From Bog-473 sp036268485 (GTDB lineage: Bacteria; Actinomycetota; Acidimicrobiia; Acidimicrobiales; RAAP-2), in assembly GCA_036268485.1 (NCBI GenBank), contig DATAUC010000012.1, positions 111,242-175,241 of the forward strand: a stretch of DNA of 64,000 nt. The letters are read 5' to 3'. A model generated the notes under the pieces. That model was not told where the DNA came from and ran no database searches. It saw only the letters and a list, made by a program, of their open reading frames with translations. Positions 57,327-64,000 of the stretch are shown here, one piece after another. How positions within the stretch are numbered: the stretch's first letter is position 1; every line of letters begins with the position of its first letter. The translations under genes were made by a program, and so were the position numbers.

Positions 57327-57809
57327 CTCACCGGATTCGCCCACACGGCCATCTGCGTGCCCGATGTCGAAACGGCCACCCGCTGGTACTCCGATGTCCT
57401 CGGGCTGCAGGTGCTGTCCCCGCCCTACCGCATGGACGGCCCGGGCATCGAGAAGGACATGGGCGAGCTGGTGCCCTCCCCGGTTGTAGTCAAGGCGGCC
57501 ATCCTGGGTCTGGGAGCCGATGACCGCGTCCTCGAACTCATTGAGTACCCCGAGGTATCCGATACCTCCACCTCTTCGCGGCCGGCGCCGATCACCACCC
57601 CAGGAATCACCCACGTGGGACTGGTGTGCGATGACATCGCCCAGACCCGGGCGGACCTCGAAGCGCGCGGCGTGACCTTCCTCGTCTCTGGCATCGCCGA
57701 CCTGGCCGGATTGCGCACCACATGGTTCGCCGACCCCTGGGGCACCATCTTCATCCTGCTGGAAAAGCGGCTCGACCAACGCCCCTACTGGAGGCAGTAC
57801 CAGGCCTGA
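57324..57809 (+). CDS. VOC (glyoxalase/dioxygenase fold) protein
   Basis: A 161-residue protein with two beta-alpha-beta-beta-beta modules: GFAHTAICVPDVETATRWYSDVLGLQVL (in blocks) and GITHVGLVCDDIAQTRADLEARG, ending WFADPWGTIFILLEKR. Metal ligands would be His in FAHTAI, His in THVGLV and Glu near the end. It could be a methylmalonyl-CoA epimerase-like or glyoxalase-like enzyme; assignment open. Confidence 0.85.
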   Translation: MLTGFAHTAICVPDVETATRWYSDVLGLQVLSPPYRMDGPGIEKDMGELVPSPVVVKAAILGLGADDRVLELIEYPEVSDTSTSSRPAPITTPGITHVGLVCDDIAQTRADLEARGVTFLVSGIADLAGLRTTWFADPWGTIFILLEKRLDQRPYWRQYQA

Positions 57810-57870
57810 GCGGCTCGGGAACCTGGGGGTTCAGAGCAGGTCCACCACGGCACCGAGACGCGCTCCCTCA

Positions 57871-57887
57871 ATACCCCATAGGGGTAT
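57871..57887. promoter_or_regulatory. CsoR-type operator
   Basis: ATACCCC-ATA-GGGGTAT, a perfect 17-bp inverted repeat of the kind bound by CsoR-family copper repressors, 29 bases before the csoR start. It covers TATGCT (57885-57890), the probable -10. Confidence 0.85.
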
Positions 57888-57915
57888 GCTGTATATGAAA
57901 TCCCAGGGAGCAGCG

Positions 57916-58200
57916 ATGAAGCCGGGTTACAGCGACGACAAGGAAGCGGTCCAGAAGCGACTCCGCCGCATTGAAGGTCAGGTCCGGGGACTGCAACGGA
58001 TGGTGGAAGAGGAGCGATACTGCATCGACGTCCTGGAGCAGATCTCGGCCGCCACGCGGGCCCTCCAGTCCGTGGCGCTCGAACTCCTCGACGATCACAT
58101 GGCCCATTGCTTGGTGGACGCCGTGAAGGGAGGCGGATCCGAATCGGACACCAAGCTGCGGGAAGCTTCGGCCGCCATCGCCCGCCTCGTCCGCTCCTAG
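57916..58200 (+). CDS. csoR: copper-sensing repressor CsoR
   Basis: A 94-residue four-helix repressor of the CsoR/RcnR family. VQKRLRRIEGQVRGLQRMVEEERYCIDVLEQ (in blocks) is typical; the Cu(I) ligands Cys36, His61 and Cys65 (YCIDVL, DDHMAHC) fall at exactly the numbers of M. tuberculosis CsoR. ATG 57916 follows GGGAGCAG; an ATG at 57886 lies inside the operator and is less likely. It represses its own operon until copper binds. A permease gene follows 4 bases later. Confidence 0.93.
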   Translation: MKPGYSDDKEAVQKRLRRIEGQVRGLQRMVEEERYCIDVLEQISAATRALQSVALELLDDHMAHCLVDAVKGGGSESDTKLREASAAIARLVRS

Positions 58201-58204
58201 CCCG

Positions 58205-59479
58205 TTGCCACTCGTAGCCGCCGTCGACTGGCTCGGACCGATAGGTCGGGGCCTGCGCGAGGGCTTCTTCATGTTCTGGGTGACACTCTGGCCGCTTCTC
58301 CTGGGCTTCGGGCTGTCCGGAGGCGTGCAGGCCTTCGTCAGCCGCCAGACCCTGCAGCGAGCCCTGGGCAACCACGGGCCAAGGGCCATCGGACGCGCCA
58401 CCGTGTTCGGGATGGTCTCGTCCTCGTGCTCCTATGCAGCGACAGCCATGAGCAAGTCGCTCTTCGCCCGAGGCGCCGACTTCATCGCCAGCAACGTGTT
58501 CATGTTCGCCTCCACCAACCTGGTCATTGAGCTGGGCATCGTGTTGGTGGTACTCATGGGTTGGCAGTTCGCCTTGAGCGAATTCTTCGGGGGCGCCATC
58601 ATGATCATCCTCCTGGCCACCCTGGGCGCCTTGTGGCTACGCGGCCGCCTCGTCACGCAGGCCCGTGACCGCATGACCTCCCGAAACGACAGTCCCGACC
58701 GCCCGACCGAGGAGGCTTCGCCCCAACCCTGGCGCACCAGGCTGCGCACGCGCGCCGGCTGGACAGATGCCGCCACCTACACGATGACCGACCTGACCAT
58801 GATCAGAAAGGAACTCTTCATCGGTTATCTGGTGGCTGGTTTCCTGGCCACGGCGGTCCCCAACTCCTGGTGGAACGCGGTCTTCCTACACGGGCACGGG
58901 TTCTGGACCAGCGTCGAGAATGCCGTGGTCGGTCCCTTCATCGCCATGGTCAGCTGTGTGTGCTCTGTGGGCAACGTGCCCCTCGCTGCTGCCCTATGGC
59001 ATGGAGGGAGTTCGTTCGGCGGGGTCATCTCATTCCTGTTCGCCGACCTCATCACGTTCCCGCTCTTGCTCATCTACCGGCAGTACTACGGCACCCGGCT
59101 GACGTTGCGGTTGGTAGCCGTCTTCTGGGCGGTCATGACGGTGGCGGGGCTCCTGACTCAGGGCCTCTTCCAATGGGTCGGATTAGTACCCACCCGTCAT
59201 GCCTCTCGCATCGTCACCGAACAGGTGACATGGAACGCCACCACCATGCTCAACATCATCCTGCTGCTGGCCTTTGCCGTTCTCTACGGGTTGCACCGTC
59301 GGGGCCAAGGAGACAGGAGCCGATTGGCCATCGACCCCGTGTGCGGCATGCAGGTTGAGCGGGCGCTGGCGCCGGCCACGACGAGCGAAGGCGGGATACA
59401 TCTCTACTTCTGCTCGGATCGATGCCTGGCCCAATTCAACGCGTCGAGCGACACGTCAACAGTTGAGGCCTCTCACTGA
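58205..59479 (+). CDS. DUF318-type permease with C-terminal YHS domain
   Basis: A 424-residue protein. Residues 1-350 form a polytopic permease of the DUF318/YraQ-ArsP type (LREGFFMFWVTLWPLLLGFGLSGGVQAF, VFGMVSSSCSYAATAMSKSLFARG, MVSCVCSVGNVPLAAALWHGG, in blocks) with paired cysteines in two SCS/SCVCS segments. Residues 380-424 are a YHS/TRASH-like metal domain: DPVCGMQVE and YFCSDRCLAQF. A TTG start at 58205, 4 bases after csoR. Its coupling to CsoR implies copper transport or handling, unusual for this permease class. Confidence 0.85.
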   Translation: MPLVAAVDWLGPIGRGLREGFFMFWVTLWPLLLGFGLSGGVQAFVSRQTLQRALGNHGPRAIGRATVFGMVSSSCSYAATAMSKSLFARGADFIASNVFMFASTNLVIELGIVLVVLMGWQFALSEFFGGAIMIILLATLGALWLRGRLVTQARDRMTSRNDSPDRPTEEASPQPWRTRLRTRAGWTDAATYTMTDLTMIRKELFIGYLVAGFLATAVPNSWWNAVFLHGHGFWTSVENAVVGPFIAMVSCVCSVGNVPLAAALWHGGSSFGGVISFLFADLITFPLLLIYRQYYGTRLTLRLVAVFWAVMTVAGLLTQGLFQWVGLVPTRHASRIVTEQVTWNATTMLNIILLLAFAVLYGLHRRGQGDRSRLAIDPVCGMQVERALAPATTSEGGIHLYFCSDRCLAQFNASSDTSTVEASH

Positions 59480-59486
59480 GCCGTGC

Positions 59487-60101
59487 CTAAGGGGTGTCCG
59501 ACACCCCACAGAACTTGTCCACCGCCACGCCGGCTTTCTCGACGGCCGTGTTCATGAATGGCTTGGTGCTGTTGGTGTTGACGGACAGTCGGGCCGCCTG
59601 CACAAGCTTGGCGGCCTGAGCCACGATCTCGGCCGGAGCGACCTTTTGAAAGTCGAGGATCGTATTCTGGTTGGCCGAAAATGCAGCGATCAGATCGGCC
59701 GAAGTCTTCGCGCTTGACGTGGCCTTCTCAATGGCCGCGTTGTCGGCGCAGAACTTCGCCTTGTTCGCCTGCCCGGGCGCCTGACCCACTTGGACGTTAA
59801 AATGCGCTGTTCCATTGGCCACACGATTCACGGTGACGACAACCGGATACACCAGCTTGGATCCCTTGGAGGTGAGCTTGCAGGTGATGTGCGCCCCCAC
59901 CTTGGCATTGAGTCCGCCGGGACACTTGACCGTCGGCGGTGGCTGACCCGTTTCGGACGCCAAGACCTTGGCCGCCTGCGTCTGCACCACATTCTGCGGC
60001 ACCGTCCCCACGCTGGCCCCAGCTGAAACGCAGGCCACGCTCAGCAGGCCGATCGAGACACAACCACCCAGTGACGCGCGCCGCCAAAGCGAGAATTTCA
60101 T
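59487..60101 (-). CDS. exported DUF4333-domain protein
   Basis: A 204-residue protein with a signal peptide (LWRRASLGGCVSIGLLSVACVSAG) and a DUF4333 domain at about residues 35-110: VKCPGGLNAKVGAHITCKLTSKG with two Cys. The C-terminal half is helical and Ala/Lys-rich (QAAKLVQAARLSVNT). DUF4333 proteins are secreted or lipoproteins of unknown function. ATG 60101 chosen; TTG 60113 is possible. Divergent from a hypothetical gene. Confidence 0.75.
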   Translation of the reverse strand: MKFSLWRRASLGGCVSIGLLSVACVSAGASVGTVPQNVVQTQAAKVLASETGQPPPTVKCPGGLNAKVGAHITCKLTSKGSKLVYPVVVTVNRVANGTAHFNVQVGQAPGQANKAKFCADNAAIEKATSSAKTSADLIAAFSANQNTILDFQKVAPAEIVAQAAKLVQAARLSVNTNSTKPFMNTAVEKAGVAVDKFCGVSDTP

Positions 60102-60138
60102 GGGGAGAGACAAGCACAGTTTCCCGACGTTCCGCTAT

Positions 60139-60152
60139 TACGTTGGGCCATG
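60139..60152 (+). promoter_or_regulatory. leaderless promoter of the 218-residue protein gene
   Basis: TACGTT (60139-60144), 5 bases, ATG at 60150; no ribosome site. Confidence 0.5.
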
Positions 60153-60806
60153 ACGGTGCCCCAAGAGCAACTCACATTCATCGAAGGCCGAGTCGTGCAC
60201 AGGAAGTCGAATGCGCTCAAACTCAGCTTTTACGAGGGGCCAGGCGATCCACTTGCCGAAGCGGTACAGGGTGCGGGCGATGGCAAAGGGAAGAAGCTCG
60301 GCGTCCTGTTCGGGTTCAAGAATGGTGGCACGGGGAACCACCAACTGACCTTTCCGGATGGCCGTGTCCTCGGGATTCAGTCGCGCGACGGCGCTCCGAG
60401 CATCTTCACCGAGGGGGACGCCCCATTTGCCACCGTCACCCGGGGTGAGCACGCTACGGCCACGCTCCCCGACCATCGTGATGTCATCGGATTTACGGCT
60501 GATCCGGCTGAGCCCAAGACGCCCGAGCTCTTCCGCCTCATCCTCACGGCGGCCGACGGCGCGGCACTGGGCCGCCTCGATGTGATCCGCCGGGCCGAGG
60601 GGTGGGGAACCATGCCCAGCATGTTGGAGAGCGCGTGGAATGAGCACGTCTGGTGGGGTCGGGCGGGCCAGACGCTGCCGGTGCCGATTCTGGGCGTCCG
60701 CCTGGCCCTGCAGCGACCAGTGGAGGGCGTCGAGCGCGACGTCCTCCTGTGTGCCTCTGTCGACATGGCCATCGGGCTGCGGCCGTACACCTCCGCCATG
60801 AGCTGA
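60150..60806 (+). CDS. conserved hypothetical protein, 218 residues
   Basis: No family recognised. A beta-rich protein: IEGRVVHRKSNALKLSFYEG, then HQLTFPDGRVLGIQSRDG, VTRGEHATATLPDHRDVIGFTADPAEP (in parts), and a C-terminal MLESAWNEHVWWG. No signal peptide or transmembrane helix. The layout of repeated beta-strands with Gly turns recalls LURP/scramblase-like folds, but this is only an impression. Confidence 0.55.
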   Translation: MTVPQEQLTFIEGRVVHRKSNALKLSFYEGPGDPLAEAVQGAGDGKGKKLGVLFGFKNGGTGNHQLTFPDGRVLGIQSRDGAPSIFTEGDAPFATVTRGEHATATLPDHRDVIGFTADPAEPKTPELFRLILTAADGAALGRLDVIRRAEGWGTMPSMLESAWNEHVWWGRAGQTLPVPILGVRLALQRPVEGVERDVLLCASVDMAIGLRPYTSAMS

Positions 60807-60951
60807 TCCAGCGCCGGATACCGCCCGGTATTCCTGAGACCACGCTGAAAGTCCGCGTTGGATACGCGAGTTATCAATCTTTTTCGGATTTTGAACGTAG
60901 AACTGACCACTACCGTGTGATTCGTCGCGTCATCGTCCGTGGAGGAGAAGG

Positions 60952-62439
60952 ATGTCATTCGATGTTGCCGAGGTGCTCCGGGCCCGCCACGGGGAGAACT
61001 ATACGCTTCATGAGAAGCACCTCAATCACCAGCTGGGCCGGGTCCTCAAGACCATCGGCTTTGACCGCTTCTATGTCCGGGGCGAGGGGTCGTACCTGTT
61101 CGATGCCGAGGGGGAGCGCTACCTAGATTTCCTTTCCGGCTTCGGCGTCTACGCCCTTGGTCGCAGCCACCCGGCGCTCAAAGCCGCCCTTCACCAGGCC
61201 ATTGACCTCGATCTTCCGAACATGGTCCAGATGGATTGCGCCCTGCTCGCCGGCGTCCTGGCCGAGCAACTGGTGGCCCGGTGCGCCGAGGAGATCGATC
61301 GGGTGTTCTTCTGCAACTCGGGCGCCGAAGCCATCGAGTCGGCCATCAAGTTCTCGCGCCAGACCACGCAGCGGCCTCGCATCCTCTTCGCCGACCACGC
61401 CTTCCACGGGCTCACGACGGGCGCCCTGTCGCTCAACGGAGGAGCCGAATTCCGCGAAGGGTTCGGCCATCTCCTGCCGGGGAACGAGTCGGTGCCGTTC
61501 GGCGACATTGAGGCACTGCGACGAGAGCTGAAGAAGGGCGACGTGGCCGCCTTCATCGTCGAACCGATTCAGGGCAAAGGCGTCTACATGGCCACCCCCG
61601 AGTACTGGAAGGAAGCGCAAGAACTCTGCCGGCGCTACAAGACACTTCTCGTCATGGACGAGGTGCAGACCGGCCTGGGCCGTACCGGCAAGTTCTTCTG
61701 TTACGAGCACTACGACCTGCGTCCGGACATCGTCACGGTGTCCAAGGCGCTCTCGGGGGGCTACGTCCCGATTGGCGCCGTCCTGATGACCGAGGAAGTG
61801 TTCACCTCTGTCTTCAGCTCACTGGAGAAGGCGCTCAAGCACTCCACCACCTTCGGACGAAATCAGCTCGCCATGGTGGCCGGTCTGGCCACGTTGGCCA
61901 CCTTCGAAGACGAGCACATCGTGGAGCGGGCCCATGAGACCGGTCTGGCCTTCGAGGCGGCGCTGGCGCCGCTGGTGGAGCGCTACGAGATGTTCCACAG
62001 CATCCGAGGCAAGGGACTCATGATCGGGTTGGAGTTCGGCCCACCCAAGTCGGCGGGACTGCGCATGCGGTTTAACGCGCTCGAACGCATCCGCCCGGCC
62101 ATTTTCTCGCAGATGATGGTCGTCCCGCTCTTTCACCGTCACCGCATCCTCACGCAGGTGGCGGCCGACAACGTCAACATCATCAAGCTCCTCCCTCCCC
62201 TGATCTGCGGCCAGGAGGAAATCGACTACTTCGTCAATGCGCTGGACGACGTCCTGGGTGACGCCCATAGCGGCACTGGCCTCCTCTTCGAGTTCGGGCG
62301 CACCATGGCCAAGGGCGCGCTGCGCAAGACAGGGAATGCGCGACCAGACGTGCCCTATCAGCCACCGGCCCAGGCGGTACATGGGAACGGAAACGGCAAT
62401 GGCTCAGTTGCTCAGGCGACCGCTTCAGCCACCGCATGA
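60952..62439 (+). CDS. class III PLP-dependent aminotransferase
   Basis: A 495-residue aminotransferase. PLP site: NSGAEAIESAIKFSRQTT (phosphate), FIVEPIQGKG, LVMDEVQTGLGRTG (Asp236) and VSKALSGGYVPIGA (Lys265). It resembles the ornithine/acetylornithine-type and HpnO-like branch; amine donor unknown. There is a non-conserved Gly/Asn-rich C-terminal tail of about 40 residues. ATG 60952 follows GGAGGAGAAGG. The stop overlaps the epimerase gene by 4 bases. Confidence 0.9.
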   Translation: MSFDVAEVLRARHGENYTLHEKHLNHQLGRVLKTIGFDRFYVRGEGSYLFDAEGERYLDFLSGFGVYALGRSHPALKAALHQAIDLDLPNMVQMDCALLAGVLAEQLVARCAEEIDRVFFCNSGAEAIESAIKFSRQTTQRPRILFADHAFHGLTTGALSLNGGAEFREGFGHLLPGNESVPFGDIEALRRELKKGDVAAFIVEPIQGKGVYMATPEYWKEAQELCRRYKTLLVMDEVQTGLGRTGKFFCYEHYDLRPDIVTVSKALSGGYVPIGAVLMTEEVFTSVFSSLEKALKHSTTFGRNQLAMVAGLATLATFEDEHIVERAHETGLAFEAALAPLVERYEMFHSIRGKGLMIGLEFGPPKSAGLRMRFNALERIRPAIFSQMMVVPLFHRHRILTQVAADNVNIIKLLPPLICGQEEIDYFVNALDDVLGDAHSGTGLLFEFGRTMAKGALRKTGNARPDVPYQPPAQAVHGNGNGNGSVAQATASATA

Positions 62440-63497
62440 CGGCGGCATCAACGCTGACCATTGAACCCCGAGATCGGATCGTCGTCACTGGAGCGGCGGG
62501 CTTCATCGGCTCCGCCGTGGTGCGGGCCCTCCTCGCCCGAAATGCCCACGTGGTGGCGCTGGTCGAACCGGGAGGCGACCAGTCGAATCTGGAAGGGCTA
62601 GAGGTCGAGACACTCGTGGTGGATGTCCGGGATCAGCCGGGTGTCGATGACGCCTGCCGGGGCGCCCGTTTCGTTTTCCACCTGGCTGCCATGTACCGGT
62701 TCTGGTCCCCTCGCCCGCAGGACTTCTACGACGTCAACGTCGGGGGCACCCTCAACATCATCCGGGCCGCGCAGGCCGCAGGGTGTGAGCGCGTCATCTA
62801 CACGAGCACGGTGGGTGTCATCGGGTTGGATGGCGCCGCTCACGGCGAAGCGGCCGACGAGACCAAATACGCCGACATCGCTCATCTCTTCGGCCTTTAC
62901 AAGCGGACCAAGTACGTAGCCGAACACGAGGTGCTGCGCGCCACCGCCCAGGGCGCGCCCGTGTCCCTCGTCCTGCCTACGTTCCCCATTGGCCCCCGGG
63001 ACACGCGCCCCACACCAACCGGAAAACTGGTGCTCGACTTCCTCAACGGCAAGATCCCGGCCTTCGTCGACACCACGCTGAACGTGGTCCACGTCGACGA
63101 CCTGGCGACCGGTCACCTCCTGGCGCTCGAACGCGGTGCCGTCGGGCGGAGCTACATCATCGGTGGCGAGAACCTGGCCATGGGAGAATTCTTGGCGGCA
63201 CTGGCCACTGCTACCGGTCTGCCGGCACCGAAATATCAGGTGCCCCGCATCGCAGCACTGAGCGTCGGCGCGCTGTCGCAACTGGTCGAGGGTCGACTCC
63301 TCAAGCGTGAGCCCAGCGTGGCCCTAGAGGCCGCCCGCATGTCGACGACCAACATGATGTTCGACGACCAGAGGGCGCGTCAGGAGTTGGGATATACCCC
63401 CCGACCAACCAAAGAAGCGCTCGTCGATGCAGCCCGCTGGTTTGCCGACAACGGCTACATCAAGGACAAGCGGCTCAGCCGCATGCACTTCGGCTGA
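62436..63497 (+). CDS. NAD-dependent sugar epimerase, HpnA-like
   Basis: A 353-residue extended SDR: VVTGAAGFIGSAVVRALL, FHLAAMYRFWSPRPQDFYDVNVGGTLNII, YTSTVGVIG, catalytic Tyr-X3-Lys in LYKRTKYVAEHEV, and FIGPRD-like PIGPRDTRPTPTG. The pattern resembles hopanoid-associated sugar epimerase HpnA, though no squalene-hopene cyclase is in view. Its coupling with the aminotransferase (ATGA overlap) suggests joint modification of a sugar- or polyol-bearing lipid (inference). Confidence 0.85.
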   Translation: MTAASTLTIEPRDRIVVTGAAGFIGSAVVRALLARNAHVVALVEPGGDQSNLEGLEVETLVVDVRDQPGVDDACRGARFVFHLAAMYRFWSPRPQDFYDVNVGGTLNIIRAAQAAGCERVIYTSTVGVIGLDGAAHGEAADETKYADIAHLFGLYKRTKYVAEHEVLRATAQGAPVSLVLPTFPIGPRDTRPTPTGKLVLDFLNGKIPAFVDTTLNVVHVDDLATGHLLALERGAVGRSYIIGGENLAMGEFLAALATATGLPAPKYQVPRIAALSVGALSQLVEGRLLKREPSVALEAARMSTTNMMFDDQRARQELGYTPRPTKEALVDAARWFADNGYIKDKRLSRMHFG

Positions 63498-63506
63498 CTC
63501 CGATAG

Positions 63507-63845
63507 TCAGCTCAGGTCCGTCTCCCCCATTTCGGCCAAGCGCTTGATCGTGGCCAGCCGCTGGTCCCACCGAGCCGCCAGCCCTTCCATCCATTTGGCC
63601 GCCTCGGTCAGCCGCTCGGTACGAACTTCGAATCGGCGTTCTCGTCCCATTCGGTTCGCAGCCACCAGGCCGACGGAATCCAATACGGCCAGATGCTGGA
63701 CCACGGCCTGGCGGCTGATCGGCACGGCTTCGGCCAGGGTGGTGGCGGTAGCAGTGCCGTATATCGAAAGTTGCTCTAATAGGGAGCGCCGAGTGGGATC
63801 AGCCAGGGCTGTCAATACGTCTTCGACCGCGGCGACCGGGCTCAT
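63507..63845 (-). CDS. ArsR-family regulator
   Basis: A 112-residue winged-helix protein: VLTALADPTRRSLLEQLS, TTLAEAVPISRQAVVQHLAVLDSVGLV and GRERRFEVRTERLTEAAKW. No metal-binding Cys pair. This small form (HTH_20 type) typically pairs with an AHSA1/SRPBCC gene, as here (ATGA overlap with the upstream gene). It would repress the pair; ligand unknown. Confidence 0.88.
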   Translation of the reverse strand: MSPVAAVEDVLTALADPTRRSLLEQLSIYGTATATTLAEAVPISRQAVVQHLAVLDSVGLVAANRMGRERRFEVRTERLTEAAKWMEGLAARWDQRLATIKRLAEMGETDLS

Positions 63846-64000
63846 ACAAGCGGGGCGAGCGTTTTACCCTCCACCAGCTCACCAAGCCTGGCGATCACAC
63901 CCGTCCAGCCCTTGCTGTGGCTCTCAAATCCAGCGTCCTCTGCCCGCTCGGGCGGAATCACCACCGAATCGAATCCGCTCTCAGCCATACGCAGGAGGGT
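63842..64000 (-). CDS. AHSA1/SRPBCC-family protein, C-terminal part (cut by window edge)
   Basis: The last 52 residues of a leftward gene whose start lies beyond base 64000. They read TLLRMAESGFDSVVIPPER, then SHSKGWTGVIARLGELVEG, the classical C-terminal helix of AHSA1-type SRPBCC proteins. The stop overlaps the ArsR start (ATGA), a familiar operon type. Confidence 0.8.
   Translation of the reverse strand, partial: TLLRMAESGFDSVVIPPERAEDAGFESHSKGWTGVIARLGELVEGKTLAPLV

Noticed and set aside
1..64000. CRISPR arrays, tRNA or rRNA genes, prophage and insertion sequences
   Set aside because: No regularly spaced direct repeats, cloverleaf-like T-loop segments, integrases, transposases or terminal inverted repeats were seen.

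Overview
This window is high-GC DNA, densely packed with genes that nearly all have recognisable actinobacterial relatives. Lineage-specific markers are a mycothiol-dependent Rv2466c-type nitroreductase, ergothioneine genes egtB and egtD, an F420/PPOX-type flavoprotein, an MptB-like polyprenyl-phosphate-mannose glycosyltransferase, and DUF3040, DUF1272, DUF427 and TIGR03086 proteins. Several acyl-CoA, P450 and short-chain dehydrogenase genes point to an oligotrophic aerobic actinobacterium, most plausibly of the class Acidimicrobiia. That placement is inference; no rRNA or single-copy marker is present. I saw no tRNA, rRNA, CRISPR array, prophage or insertion sequence.

Layout. 1-1.9 kb: HNH endonuclease (cut by the window edge), a 91-residue orphan, a ROK sugar kinase and a DUF3040 membrane protein. 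2.1-5.6 kb: acyl-CoA ligase, low-molecular-weight tyrosine phosphatase and CapA-like protein. 5.6-10 kb: a divergent GH4 glycosidase / BadF-type sugar kinase pair and a DHA2 exporter fused to a winged-helix domain. 10.2-14.6 kb: nitronate monooxygenase, DUF1272, and a ferredoxin / His-rich PadR / ABC exporter operon with a palindromic operator inside its promoter. 14.6-25.2 kb: envelope glycosyltransferases (GT39, YfhO, MptB), PAP2, a frameshifted DinB-like gene and egtBD. 25.3-31.6 kb: a long leftward operon of redox and small-molecule enzymes behind a phosphonate monoester hydrolase-like sulfatase. 31.7-43.1 kb: an ArsR-type regulator, P450, nitroreductase, arsenate-reductase-like protein, M20 and M48 peptidases and the Rv2466c-like protein. 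43.1-55.5 kb: TrmO-like / Baeyer-Villiger monooxygenase / haloalkane dehalogenase genes in overlap, hydrolases, a second P450, rpiA, an acyl-CoA dehydrogenase, a disulfide oxidoreductase, a His-rich membrane protein and a CoA-transferase. 55.5-64 kb: secreted beta-propeller-like protein, carbonic anhydrase, glyoxalase-fold protein, a CsoR / DUF318-YHS permease operon with its operator, class III aminotransferase plus sugar epimerase, and an ArsR/AHSA1 pair cut by the right edge.

The genes read as a generalist catabolic and redox-protection segment: CoA activation and oxidation, oxygenases, dehalogenation, and low-molecular-weight thiols. The most striking system-level signal is in the promoters. 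At least twelve genes have a TANNNT -10 hexamer placed 5-7 nt before the start codon and no Shine-Dalgarno sequence, which indicates leaderless mRNAs; four more have a 9-nt spacing. Two such promoters overlap back-to-back in 23 bp. Coupled operons use 4-nt ATGA or GTGA overlaps almost everywhere. No intergenic stretch exceeds 300 bases.
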